From NCBI RefSeq assembly GCF_001552355.1, contig NZ_BCRA01000005.1:1-43299 (forward strand): a stretch of DNA of 43,299 bases, given 5' to 3'. Source of the DNA: Microbacterium resistens NBRC 103078 (lineage in GTDB: Bacteria > Actinomycetota > Actinomycetes > Actinomycetales > Microbacteriaceae). The notes beneath the pieces were generated by a model. That model saw only the letters and a list, made by a program, of their open reading frames with translations. It was not told the origin of the DNA and searched no databases. The position numbers and the translations under genes were made by a program. Within the stretch, counting starts at the first letter, position 1. Each line of letters opens with the position of its first letter. Shown here piece after piece: positions 7,057 to 15,284 of this stretch.

Positions 7057-8670
7057 ATGACCGTTTCTGACACCGACACCGTCCCGGCGCTGCTCCGGGA
7101 GAAGGCGGAGCTGGGCGCGCATCCGGCGATCGTCGACGCCGGCCGCGTCATCACCTACGGGGAGCTGCCCGCCCGCGTCGCTGAGGTGTCCCGCGCCTAC
7201 CTCGCCGCGGGCGTCCTGCCCGGTGACCGCGTGGGACTCTGGGCTCCCAACCGGGCCGAGTTCATCCTCGCGATGCTCGGCGCGCAGGCCGTCGGCATCG
7301 CGGTCGTCCCCCTGAACAGCCGCTACACCGGCCACGAGGCCGCGACCATCCTGGCCCGCGCCCGGGCGACGGCCATCGTGCTCGCGGACGGCTTCCTCGG
7401 CCGGTCGATGTCGACCATGCTGCGCGAGGCGGCTGCCGAGCTCGGCGCCGACGGGGCGGTCGTCCCCGGGCTCCCGCACCTCCGCGCGGTCGTGACGATG
7501 GACGAGGGGGCCGGTCCCGTGCTCTCGTGGTCGCGATTCCTCTCCGCCGGAGAGGGCGTCCCCCTGGCCCGCGTGGAGGAGGCCGCGGACGCCGTGACCG
7601 CCGACACCGTGATGGACGTGCTGTTCACCTCGGGGACCACGGGGGTGCCGAAGGGCGTGATGAGCGCGCACCGGCAGACCCTCGGCGTCGCCCGCTCCTG
7701 GGCGAAGGGCGCGTTCCTCACTCCGGAGGACCGGTACGCCGTGGTCAATCCGTTCTTCCACGGCTTCGGCTACAAGGCGGGGATGATCACGTCCCTGATG
7801 GCGGGGACCACGATCTACCCGGTGGCGGTCTTCGACGCCGATGCGCTGCTGGAGCTCATCCAGCGCGAGCGCATCACCGTGCTTCCCGGGGTGCCGACGC
7901 ACTTCACCTCCCTCATCGACCACCCGCGCCTTCGGGAGTACGACCTGTCCTCCCTCCGCTTCGCCATCGCCGGTGCGACGGCGGCGCCGGAGACGCTGTT
8001 CCGGGACATGGTGGACAAGCTCGGGTTCCGCACCGTGGCGCAGGCCTACGGCCTGACCGAGTGCATCGTCGCGACGCTCTCGCGCCCCGGCGAGTCCCTC
8101 GAGCACGCCTCGCAGACCACGGGCCCCGCCGTGGAGGGGGTCGAGATCCGCGTCGTCGACCCGGAGGGCCGGGACGTCGGCGTGGGCGAGGACGGCGAGA
8201 TCCTGCTGCGCGGGGACTCCGTGATGCTCGGCTACTTCGAGGACGAGGCCGCGACCCGCGCCGTGGTCGACGAGGACGGCTGGTTCCACACCGGGGACGT
8301 CGGGCGCCTGGACGAGCACGGCTGCCTGAAGATCACCGACCGCCTGAAGGACATGTTCATCGTCGGCGGATTCAACGTCTACCCCGCGGAGGTGGAGAAC
8401 GTGCTGCGCCAGCACCCCGCCGTCAACGAGTCCGCCGTCATCGGCGTGGACGACGCGCGCCTGGGCACCGTCGGGCGCGCCTACGTGCTGCTGCTGCAGA
8501 ACGCCGGCGAGGACGTCCCGCTCCCCGGCGCCGCGGATCTGGAGGCGTTCTGCCGGTCCCGCCTCGCGAACTTCAAGGTGCCCAGGGAGTTCGTCTTCGT
8601 CGACGAGTTCCCGCGCAACGCCACCGGCAAGATCCTCAAGCCCGAGCTCCGCGCGCGCGGCGCGGCCTGA
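7057..8670 (+). CDS. fadD3: FadD3-like acyl-CoA synthetase (HIP-CoA ligase)
   Basis: A 537-residue AMP-forming acyl-CoA synthetase that resembles FadD3 (Rv3561) along its length. Shared phrases are SGTTGVPKG (ATP loop, about 189-200), VVNPFFHGFGYKAGM, YGLTE (about 331-335), DGWFHTGD, DRLKDMFIVGGFNVYPAEVE, and the catalytic Lys526 in ATGKILKPEL. FadD3 activates the HIP propionate side chain to HIP-CoA, which both feeds the pathway and releases KstR2. The start ATG 7057 is chosen over ATG 7036 because GGAAGGA lies 6 bases upstream. The gene is divergent from kstR2 and convergent with an SDR. Confidence 0.92.
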   Translation: MTVSDTDTVPALLREKAELGAHPAIVDAGRVITYGELPARVAEVSRAYLAAGVLPGDRVGLWAPNRAEFILAMLGAQAVGIAVVPLNSRYTGHEAATILARARATAIVLADGFLGRSMSTMLREAAAELGADGAVVPGLPHLRAVVTMDEGAGPVLSWSRFLSAGEGVPLARVEEAADAVTADTVMDVLFTSGTTGVPKGVMSAHRQTLGVARSWAKGAFLTPEDRYAVVNPFFHGFGYKAGMITSLMAGTTIYPVAVFDADALLELIQRERITVLPGVPTHFTSLIDHPRLREYDLSSLRFAIAGATAAPETLFRDMVDKLGFRTVAQAYGLTECIVATLSRPGESLEHASQTTGPAVEGVEIRVVDPEGRDVGVGEDGEILLRGDSVMLGYFEDEAATRAVVDEDGWFHTGDVGRLDEHGCLKITDRLKDMFIVGGFNVYPAEVENVLRQHPAVNESAVIGVDDARLGTVGRAYVLLLQNAGEDVPLPGAADLEAFCRSRLANFKVPREFVFVDEFPRNATGKILKPELRARGAA

Positions 8671-8688
8671 GCCCGCCGGCGACGGCGC

Positions 8689-9543
8689 TCACCCGAGGCG
8701 GACGGGACGCGGCGCGGCCTGCATCCCGACGGGGGTGAGCCAGTCGCCGAGCGGACCGTCGAAGGCGGCCGCGATGGCGGCGGCGTCCCACTCCTCGGCC
8801 GTCTGCAGGGCGTTCGGCGCCGGCGGGGCGATGAGTCCGAGATGACGCCCGTCGAAGCGGACGATCTGCCCGTTCAACCGCTGCGAGCGCGGGCTGAGCA
8901 GGTACACGACCAGGGGCGCCACCGCGCCGGGGGCCGGTCCCGGGGGAACCGAGCCGTCCGGGTTGAGCGCGGACATGGCCGTCTGCGCCAGCGGCGAGAC
9001 GGCGTTGACGCGCACGCCGTCCGGCGCCTCCAGCGCCCACCCGTAGGTGAGCCCCATCACCGCGCCCTTGGTCGCCCCGTACAGGGAGAGGCCGGGGTAG
9101 CCCTGCAGGGCGCCGGACACCACGTTCACGATCGTCCCGCCCCCGTGGGCGGCGAAGTGGCGGAGCGCCGCGACCCCGCAGTGGATCACGCCCGCGACGT
9201 TCACGTCCAGCGTGTCCGTCACCGTGGCGGCGTCCTGCCCCACCGCCGCGCCCGCGCTGAGGACGCCGGCGTTGTTCACCAGGCCGTCCATGCGCCCGAA
9301 CTCGCGGACGCAGCGCTCCACGAGCACGCCACCCGTGGCCGGATCCGCCACGGATGCGGCGACGGCGATCGCGGCCCCGCCGACGCCGCGGATGACCGCG
9401 GCGGCGTCCTGGGCCGCGTCCCGGTCGAGATCGCAGACCACGACGGCCGCACCGGCATCCGCGGCCGCGGCGGCGTACGCCCGCCCGAGGCCGCGCCCGG
9501 CGCCGGTGACGACGACGGCGCGGCCCTCGAGCAGGCCGGGCAT
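8689..9543 (-). CDS. SDR-family oxidoreductase with C-terminal extension
   Basis: A 284-residue SDR. TGAGRGLGRA, NNAG, the Ser of NVVSGAL and the catalytic LYGATK are intact, and the CDLDRD after the second strand suggests NAD(H). The last ~45 residues extend beyond the usual 250 (GLIAPPAPNALQTAEEWDAA...), as in the 17-beta-HSD4/MFE-2-type and Rv3548c-like reductases that oxidise 3-hydroxyacyl-CoA esters. The ATG at 9543 lies inside the stop of the upstream thiolase (ATGA), so this dehydrogenase and the thiolase very probably form a consecutive beta-oxidation pair. Substrate assignment is inferred from that coupling. Confidence 0.85.
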   Translation of the reverse strand: MPGLLEGRAVVVTGAGRGLGRAYAAAAADAGAAVVVCDLDRDAAQDAAAVIRGVGGAAIAVAASVADPATGGVLVERCVREFGRMDGLVNNAGVLSAGAAVGQDAATVTDTLDVNVAGVIHCGVAALRHFAAHGGGTIVNVVSGALQGYPGLSLYGATKGAVMGLTYGWALEAPDGVRVNAVSPLAQTAMSALNPDGSVPPGPAPGAVAPLVVYLLSPRSQRLNGQIVRFDGRHLGLIAPPAPNALQTAEEWDAAAIAAAFDGPLGDWLTPVGMQAAPRPVRLG

Positions 9544-10763
9544 CAGCTCAGCCGCTCCAGCACCATCGCCATGCCCTGACCGCCCGCGACGCACATGGTC
9601 TCGACGGCGAACTGCTCGTCGCGCTCCTGCAGGGCGTGGATCGCCGTCGTCGTGATGCGCGCGCCGGTCATGCCGAACGGGTGCCCCAGGGCGATCGCCC
9701 CGCCGTTGACGTTGACCCGGTCCGCGTCGATCCCGATGTCGTCGATCGAGGGCAGGACCTGGGCGGCGAAGGCCTCGTTGATCTCGAGGATGTCGATGTC
9801 GCCGATCGTCATGCCCGCGTGCCCGAGGGCCCGCCGCACCGCCTCGACCGGCCCGAGCCCCATGATCTCCGGCGAGAGCGCGGACACCCCGGTGGAGACG
9901 ATCCGCGCGAGCGGGGTGAGACCGAGCTCCGCCGCGCGTGAGTCGCTCATCACGACCAGCGCGGCCGCGCCGTCGTTGAGCGGGCAGCAGTTCGCCGCGG
10001 TGACCGTCCCGTGCGGGCGGAAGACGGGCTGCAGCCCGCCGATCCCCTCCAGCGTCACACCGGCGCGGGGCCCGTCGTCGGCGGAGACCACGGACCCGTC
10101 GGCGAGCGTCACCGGCGTGATGTCCCGCTCCCAGAATCCGCGGGCGGCGGCGGCCTCGGCGCGATTCTGGCTCAGCACCGCCCACTCGTCCTGCGCCCGT
10201 CGGGACACGCCCCGGAAGCTCGCGACGTTCTCCGCCGTCTCCCCCATCGCGATGTAGATGTCCGGCAGCTCGCCGCGCGTGCGCGGGTCCGACCAGACGA
10301 ACGAGGGGTCGGCGGCCTCGGCCGCGACGCGCTCGGCGGCCGCCGCGAAGCGCGGGTGCTTCGTGTCGGGCATCCCGTCCGACTTGCCGAGCCCGAAGCG
10401 CGACACCGCCTCCACTCCGGCGGAGAGGAAGACGTCGCCCTCCCCCGCCTTGATCGCGTGGAACGCCATGCGGGTGGTCTGCAGGGAGGACGAGCAGTAC
10501 CGGTGCACCGTCGTGCCGGGCAGCGCGTCCAGGCCGAGCTGCAGCGCCACGATGCGGGCGAGGTTGTACCCCTGCTCTCCGGCAGGCTGCGCACAGCCCA
10601 GCATCAGATCCTCGATCTCCGCCGGGTCCAGCTCCGGGACGGCGTCCAGGGCGGCCCGGACGATCTGCACGGCCAGGTCGTCGGGCCGCGTGTCCTTGAG
10701 GCTCCCCTTGTACGCGCGCCCGATGGGCGAGCGGACGGCGGAAACGATGACGGCTTCGGTCAT
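9543..10763 (-). CDS. Acetyl-CoA acyltransferase (thiolase)
   Basis: A 406-residue thiolase. The acylation cysteine is Cys90 in HRYCSSSLQT; the C-terminal His of ALGHPFGMTGA and the second Cys in TMCVAGGQGMA are both present, and the covering motif NEAFAAQVL is intact. It should cleave a 3-ketoacyl-CoA with CoASH in the cytosol. The HRYCSSS active-site context differs from the FadA6-like thiolase at 41110 (DRQCGSS), so the two are not recent duplicates and probably act on different substrates. It starts at ATG 10763, preceded on its strand by AAGGAGAGCCCC, and is coupled to the SDR at 8689. Confidence 0.9.
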   Translation of the reverse strand: MTEAVIVSAVRSPIGRAYKGSLKDTRPDDLAVQIVRAALDAVPELDPAEIEDLMLGCAQPAGEQGYNLARIVALQLGLDALPGTTVHRYCSSSLQTTRMAFHAIKAGEGDVFLSAGVEAVSRFGLGKSDGMPDTKHPRFAAAAERVAAEAADPSFVWSDPRTRGELPDIYIAMGETAENVASFRGVSRRAQDEWAVLSQNRAEAAAARGFWERDITPVTLADGSVVSADDGPRAGVTLEGIGGLQPVFRPHGTVTAANCCPLNDGAAALVVMSDSRAAELGLTPLARIVSTGVSALSPEIMGLGPVEAVRRALGHAGMTIGDIDILEINEAFAAQVLPSIDDIGIDADRVNVNGGAIALGHPFGMTGARITTTAIHALQERDEQFAVETMCVAGGQGMAMVLERLS

Positions 10764-10838
10764 GGGGCTCTCCTTGTGTGTTCCGGATCGTGTGCTCCGG
10801 ATGCCCGGAGGGACGAGGTCGCGTCGTGCCGACGCGGG

Positions 10839-11624
10839 TCAGGCGGGCAGGATGTCGCCCGCGTTCGGGGTGTGGGCCAGGAACGCCGGCCACTCGCCTC
10901 CGCCGTCGACGTCGAGCACGGCGCCGGTGACGTGGGCGGACAGGGGGGAGGCGAGCATCAGGCAGGCGGCGCCGATCTCGGCCGGCTCCGCGAGACGGCC
11001 CCGGGGGATGGTGCGGGCCACGGCCGCGTACTGCGACGCGTCGCCGTAGTGGTCCACCGCCGCCTCCGTCGCCACGAGTCCGCAGCTCACCGCGTTGACC
11101 CGCACGTCGGGGGCCCACTCGACCGCGAGGCTCGCGGTGAGGCTCTCCAGCGCCGCCTTCGCCGCGCCGTACACCGCCGTGCCGGGACTCGGGCGACGGG
11201 CGCTGATGGAGGTGATGTTGATCACCGAGCCCTGGGCGTCCCGCAGGGCGGGCAGAGCGGATCGCGCGGCGAAGGCCGCGGAGAGGAAGTTGAGCTCGGT
11301 GATGGCGCGCAGATACCGCGGAGAGCCGGCCTCGAAGCGGCCGAACGGAGACCCCCCGGCGTTGTTCACGAGGACGTCGAGGCGGCCGCGACGGGAGAGG
11401 ATGTCCTGGATCCAGGCGTCGACCTGGTCGGGGTCGCGGACGTCGGCGGAGCCGAACGTCGCCTCGGCGCCCCCGCCGGACGGCAGAGCGTCCGGGGTCG
11501 TCCGCCCGCAGATCTCGACGGTCGCCCCGGCCTCGAGGAAGCTCTCCGCGATGCCTCGGCCCACGCCGCGCGCCCCTCCGGTGACGGCGACGACCCGTCC
11601 TGTGAAGTCGATCGACACGCCCAT
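10839..11624 (-). CDS. ipdF: IpdF-like SDR (3-hydroxyacyl-CoA dehydrogenase of the HIP pathway)
   Basis: A 261-residue SDR that matches the mycobacterial HIP-pathway reductase IpdF (Rv3559c as I remember it). Shared stretches are DFTGRVVAVTGGARGVG, GRLDVLVNNAGGSPF, the active site VYGAAKAALESLT, SLAVEWAPDVRVNAV, and a late GGGEWPAFLAH. The catalytic Ser, Tyr and Lys are all present. The start ATG 11624 follows GGAGGAGG; upstream in-frame codons lack a ribosome site. It is divergent from the SDR at 11708 with a KstR2-like site in the 83-bp spacer, and runs toward the thiolase operon after a 75-bp gap. Confidence 0.82.
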   Translation of the reverse strand: MGVSIDFTGRVVAVTGGARGVGRGIAESFLEAGATVEICGRTTPDALPSGGGAEATFGSADVRDPDQVDAWIQDILSRRGRLDVLVNNAGGSPFGRFEAGSPRYLRAITELNFLSAAFAARSALPALRDAQGSVINITSISARRPSPGTAVYGAAKAALESLTASLAVEWAPDVRVNAVSCGLVATEAAVDHYGDASQYAAVARTIPRGRLAEPAEIGAACLMLASPLSAHVTGAVLDVDGGGEWPAFLAHTPNAGDILPA

Positions 11625-11685
11625 GTGCCCTCCTCCGATCCGCGTGCGCGGCGACGCCGTCGTCCGCGCCCTGGCCACGCTACCA

Positions 11686-11699
11686 AACAAATGCTAGGT
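11686..11699. promoter_or_regulatory. KstR2-like operator between ipdF and the SDR at 11708
   Basis: AACAAATGCTAGGT matches AnCAAGnnCTTGnT at 9 to 10 of 12 defined positions and is nearly the same as the sites at 4622 and 29531. TAGGTT (11695-11700) is a plausible -10 box placed 7 bases before the ATG at 11708, so the downstream mRNA may be leaderless and the repressor would sit on the -10. Binding is inferred. Confidence 0.65.
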
Positions 11700-11707
11700 T
11701 GTGCCCC

Positions 11708-12529
11708 ATGTCCCCCACCACCTCCCGCCCCCGCACCTGCGTCGTGACCGGCGGCGCCCTCGGCATCGGCGGCGCCGTGTCCCGTCGCCTCGCCGCGGAC
11801 GGCGACCACGTCCTGCTCGTCGACCTCGACGAGGAGGCCGCCCGCCGCGCGGCATCCGACATCGCGACGGCGGGCGGACGCTGCACGGTGATCGTGGGCG
11901 ACATCACCCGGGAGGAGACGGTGCGGTCCCTCGGCGCGGCCGCGGACGACGCCGGCGGCGCCGACGTCGTCGTCAACAACGTCGGCGACTTCCGGCCGGC
12001 CAAGGCGGTCTTCGTCAAGAGCGAGCCCGCCCAGTGGCAGCGGCTCCACGAGCTCAACCTCTGGCACGTGTTCACGGTCACGCACCGCCTCCTCCCGGCG
12101 ATGATCGAGCGCGGGGCCGGCGCGATCGTGAACGTCTCGACGGTCGAGGCGTTCCGGGGGATCCCGGGACACGCCGTCTACTCCGCGTACAACGCGGGGG
12201 TCTCGGCGTTCACGAAGAGCCTGGCGGTGGAGCTCGGCCCCTCGGGGATCCGCGTCAACGCGATCGCCCCCGACCTGGCCGACACTCCGCAGACCCCGGC
12301 GGAGGCGATGCTCGCGGGACGGGATCCGGCGCTCCTGCGCTCATGGCTGCCGCTCGGCCGCTTCGGCGTCCCGGACGACTACGCGGAGGTGGTCGCGTTC
12401 CTCGCCTCCGACGCGGCGCGCTTCGTCACCGGGCACACGATCCCGGTCGACGGCGGGACCCTGGCCGCGTCGGGCTGGTACGGCCGCGCCGGTCGCCGCG
12501 GCTGGACGAACCTCCCGGACCACGCCTGA
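11708..12529 (+). CDS. SDR-like protein with altered catalytic residues
   Basis: A 273-residue SDR-fold protein with the cofactor loop TGGALGIGG, VDLDEE (NAD preference), NNVG in place of NNAG, and a C-terminal PVDGG. The catalytic triad is unusual: Tyr158 is present, but the Ser position is Thr145 (NVSTVEA) and the Lys position is Asn162 (YSAYN). Thr can sometimes replace Ser, but loss of the Lys normally lowers the acidity of the Tyr. It may be a weak or repurposed enzyme. I chose ATG 11708 because a -10-like TAGGTT lies 7 bases upstream, which suggests leaderless translation; no ribosome site is visible. The stop overlaps the SnoaL-like gene (ATGA). Confidence 0.85.
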   Translation: MSPTTSRPRTCVVTGGALGIGGAVSRRLAADGDHVLLVDLDEEAARRAASDIATAGGRCTVIVGDITREETVRSLGAAADDAGGADVVVNNVGDFRPAKAVFVKSEPAQWQRLHELNLWHVFTVTHRLLPAMIERGAGAIVNVSTVEAFRGIPGHAVYSAYNAGVSAFTKSLAVELGPSGIRVNAIAPDLADTPQTPAEAMLAGRDPALLRSWLPLGRFGVPDDYAEVVAFLASDAARFVTGHTIPVDGGTLAASGWYGRAGRRGWTNLPDHA

Positions 12530-13071
12530 TGCCCGCGCCGGACGCCGCCCGCGACCGCCAGGAGATCCATGATCTGATCCTGCGGTACTGCCGAGCGGTG
12601 GACCGCGCCGACTACCCGGCGGTCCTCGCGGTGTACGCCTCCGACGGGGTCGATCGGCACACCGGCTTCGAGGGCCCCGCGGCGGACTTCGTCGCCTGGC
12701 TGGCCGAGCGCACCGCGGTGTTCGACGGCACGATGCATCTCGTCGGCAACCACCTCGTCGAGCTCCACGGCGACCACGCCTTCGTCGAGACCTACGGCAC
12801 GGCGGTGCACTGGGGCACTCCGCCGGAAGATCCGCGTCGGAACTTCACCAGCGGGTTCCGCTATCTCGATCACGTGCGGCGGGACGCCGCGGGGTGGCGG
12901 ATCGTCGAGCGGACGGCCGTGCGCGAATGGACGCGGTCGGACGCCGGGCGGCTGATCCCGCCCGAGGGGCAGGGCCCGCGTGGGCGTCGAGGGCCGGCGG
13001 ACCCGCTCGGGGAGGTCCGCGCCCGGGTGCTCCGCGCCGTCGGCGCGCACACCCCCGAGAAATCCGGTTGA
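12529..13071 (+). CDS. SnoaL-like / NTF2-fold protein
   Basis: A 180-residue protein of the SnoaL-like (NTF2-fold) superfamily. It opens with the typical helix DRQEIHDLILRYCRAVDRADY followed by VLAVYASDGV, contains the conserved MHLVGNHLVELHGDHAFVETYG, and ends the domain with GWRIVERTAVREW. Members include ring-hydroxylating dioxygenase small-subunit relatives, dehydratases and steroid-isomerase-like enzymes, so the reaction cannot be given. It starts in the stop of the SDR at 11708 and is probably functionally tied to it. Its stop codon lies within the -35 box of the following ABC importer promoter. Confidence 0.78.
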   Translation: MPAPDAARDRQEIHDLILRYCRAVDRADYPAVLAVYASDGVDRHTGFEGPAADFVAWLAERTAVFDGTMHLVGNHLVELHGDHAFVETYGTAVHWGTPPEDPRRNFTSGFRYLDHVRRDAAGWRIVERTAVREWTRSDAGRLIPPEGQGPRGRRGPADPLGEVRARVLRAVGAHTPEKSG

Positions 13072-13096
13072 CCACCGAACCCGGCCGGGCTACCTT
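13068..13096 (+). promoter_or_regulatory. Promoter of ABC importer operon 1
   Basis: TTGACC (13068-13073) and TACCTT (13091-13096) are separated by exactly 17 bases, a good housekeeping-sigma promoter. Transcription would start near 13103, within the adjacent KstR2-like operator (13101-13114). The -35 overlaps the stop codon of the preceding gene. Confidence 0.65.
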
Positions 13097-13100
13097 GGCA

Positions 13101-13114
13101 ACCAAGCACTTGCT
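13101..13114. promoter_or_regulatory. KstR2-like operator at the start of ABC importer operon 1
   Basis: ACCAAGCACTTGCT matches AnCAAGnnCTTGnT at every defined position. It covers the predicted transcription start of the importer operon, 55 bp before the lipoprotein ATG. This ties the importer to the same regulator as ipdAB and fadD3. Confidence 0.82.
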
Positions 13115-13168
13115 TGTGCGTCTCCCCCGAAGCCGCGTGACCCGACGACGAACCAATGGAGGTTCCTC

Positions 13169-14398
13169 ATGTTCCGACGCAGCATGTCCCGACACCGCAT
13201 CCTCGGCGTGGCGGCCGCGACCGTCGCCGCGCTCGCCCTGACCGCCTGCGCCGGCGACGACGGCGGCGCCTCCTCCTCGGGGAGCACCGCCGACGGCGGC
13301 GACCCGATCATCATCGGCCTCGACGAGGACAGCACCGGCCCCGGCGCGTCCTACGCAACGATCGCCGGGGACACCGTCCGGATGGCCGTGGACGAGATCA
13401 ACGCGGACGGCGGCATCCTCGGTCGCGAGGTCAGGATCGTCGTCGGCAACGACGAGTCCGACCCCACGAAGACGCCCTCGATCGTCCGCAAGCTCGTGGA
13501 CGACGGCGCGCACGCGATCATCCTCGCCACCGGCGGCGGCTCCGTGCTGCAGGCGAAGGCCGTGGCGAAGCAGGCCGGGATCACCGCCGTCGCCCCGGTC
13601 GCGATCACGACCTCGGTCGGCCTTCCCCCGGACAACGAGTTCACCTACATGCTCGCCAACGGCCTGGACGACTACGCCTCCGTCTACTGCGGGGCGTTCG
13701 AGGAGATGGGCTACGAGAAGCTGGCGATCCTCGCCGACACCACCCCCGCCATCGACAACATCGCGGGCCTGCTCGTGCCCGGGCTGGAGGAGTGCATCGA
13801 CATCGTCGCGGAGGAGTCCGCGCCCGTGGACGCCGCCGACCTCGGCGCCCAGACCGCGCGCATCAAGCAGGCCGATCCCGACGTCGTGCTCGTGATGAGC
13901 GTCGGCGGGAACTTCGAGGTGCTCGCGCACAACACCCTCGACCCGCAGCTTCCGGACGTGCTCCGCTTCTCGCTGGCCTCCATCGGGAACCAGCCCGACG
14001 CGTGGGACCGCGCCAACCCCGGTGCCCTCGCGGAGGTCGTCTACATGGGATCGATCGACACCAAGAACGCGGCGACCGCAGCCCTGGAGGAGAAGCTGAA
14101 GAAGGCGAACGGCGACGACTACCGGCTGACCGCCTACGACGCGCAGGCCTACGACACCGTGCACCTGCTGAAGGCGGCGATCGAGGAGGCCGGCGGCACC
14201 GAGGACCTGACCGCGATCCGTGACGCGTTCGACGCGATCAGCGCCTACCCCGCCGCCTTCGGACAGGACGGGTTCACCCTGTCGTTCTCGCCGGACAAGC
14301 ACATCGGCGCCGACAGCCTGTGCGGCCTGGTGCTCTCCGGCTTCGACGAGGACAACCAGCCCTCCGGCGCCTGGCCCGAGTACCAGGTGACGTGCTGA
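13169..14398 (+). CDS. ABC importer 1: substrate-binding lipoprotein (Liv/HAAT type)
   Basis: A 409-residue periplasmic-binding-type lipoprotein. The signal peptide has RR residues, a hydrophobic core and the lipobox LTAC with the lipid-bearing Cys27. After a Gly/Ser-rich tether, the type I binding fold begins (IIIGLDEDSTGPG) and includes the hallmark INADGGILGREVRIVVGND of the leucine/isoleucine/valine receptor family. It would hold the ligand outside the membrane for the permeases encoded next. GGAGG (13158-13162) precedes the ATG. This family binds amino acids, amides, urea, aromatic acids and other carboxylates. KstR2-like control plus a downstream CoA ligase suggest a carboxylic acid from steroid or terpenoid breakdown here (inference). 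Confidence 0.9.
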   Translation: MFRRSMSRHRILGVAAATVAALALTACAGDDGGASSSGSTADGGDPIIIGLDEDSTGPGASYATIAGDTVRMAVDEINADGGILGREVRIVVGNDESDPTKTPSIVRKLVDDGAHAIILATGGGSVLQAKAVAKQAGITAVAPVAITTSVGLPPDNEFTYMLANGLDDYASVYCGAFEEMGYEKLAILADTTPAIDNIAGLLVPGLEECIDIVAEESAPVDAADLGAQTARIKQADPDVVLVMSVGGNFEVLAHNTLDPQLPDVLRFSLASIGNQPDAWDRANPGALAEVVYMGSIDTKNAATAALEEKLKKANGDDYRLTAYDAQAYDTVHLLKAAIEEAGGTEDLTAIRDAFDAISAYPAAFGQDGFTLSFSPDKHIGADSLCGLVLSGFDEDNQPSGAWPEYQVTC

Positions 14399-14408
14399 GG
14401 ATCCGTCG

Positions 14409-15284
14409 ATGACCGATCCGCAGCTCTGGCTCTCCGTCCTGGAGATCGGCAGCTTCTTCGGGCTGATCGCCCTCGCCTACCAGCTCACCCTGATCGGCGC
14501 CGGCTTCTTCAACTTCGCGATCGGCCCGTACGCGATGACGGCGGCGCTGGGCGCCTCCTGGTTCGTCATCGAGGTGGACCTGCCGGTGTGGCTGGGCGTG
14601 CTCGTGGGGCTGCTCGCGGCGATGGCGCTGAGCGCCCTGACGGAGCTCCTCGTCGTGCGCCCCGTGCAGCGGCGGTCGGGGCGGGGCGAGCTCCCCGCCC
14701 TGGTCGCCGTCACCGCGGTGCTCTTCATCGTCCAGCAGGGCGCCGGCACGGTCTTCGGGCGCCGCGCCCTCCCCGGGCAGAACATCGCACCGTTCGGGCC
14801 GTGGCAGCTCGGCCCCGTGCACGTCCCCGGCAGCAGCGTGCTGCTGATCGCCGTCACCGCGGCCGTCTTCGTCCTCGTCTCGATCTGGATGCGCCAGAGC
14901 CGGACCGGCCGCCTGCTGCGCGCCGTCGGCGACAACCGGGACGCCGCGCGACTGCTGGGCCTCCCGGTCGGACGCATCCGCCTGATCGCGTTCCTGCTGG
15001 CCGGCCTCATCGCCGGGATCGCCGGGATCCTGTACGCGCCCAAGAGCGGCGTCGGGTTCACCAGCGGTCTGTCCTGGACGCTGGTGGGATTCCTCGCCCT
15101 GGTCCTCGGCGGGACGGGACGCACCTGGGCGCCGCTGGTGGGCGGCCTCCTGCTCGGGGCGATCCAGGTCTTCGCGCCGTTCTACTTCGGGAGCCTCGGC
15201 CCGACGACGATGGTGCTCGTCATCGCGCTGCTGTTCTTCGCTCTGCGACCGCAGGGCATGTTCGCGACGAAGGTGAGGCTATGA
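14409..15284 (+). CDS. ABC importer 1: LivH-type permease
   Basis: A 291-residue membrane protein with eight or so hydrophobic segments, typical of LivH permeases. The family loop near the membrane centre is RTGRLLRAVGDNRDAARLLGLPVGRIRLIAFLLAG (seen in part here), and a late segment GTGRTWAPLVGGLLLGAIQ is also characteristic. It pairs with the LivM-type permease encoded next, which overlaps it by ATGA at 15281-15284. It starts 10 bp after the lipoprotein gene stop. Confidence 0.88.
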   Translation: MTDPQLWLSVLEIGSFFGLIALAYQLTLIGAGFFNFAIGPYAMTAALGASWFVIEVDLPVWLGVLVGLLAAMALSALTELLVVRPVQRRSGRGELPALVAVTAVLFIVQQGAGTVFGRRALPGQNIAPFGPWQLGPVHVPGSSVLLIAVTAAVFVLVSIWMRQSRTGRLLRAVGDNRDAARLLGLPVGRIRLIAFLLAGLIAGIAGILYAPKSGVGFTSGLSWTLVGFLALVLGGTGRTWAPLVGGLLLGAIQVFAPFYFGSLGPTTMVLVIALLFFALRPQGMFATKVRL

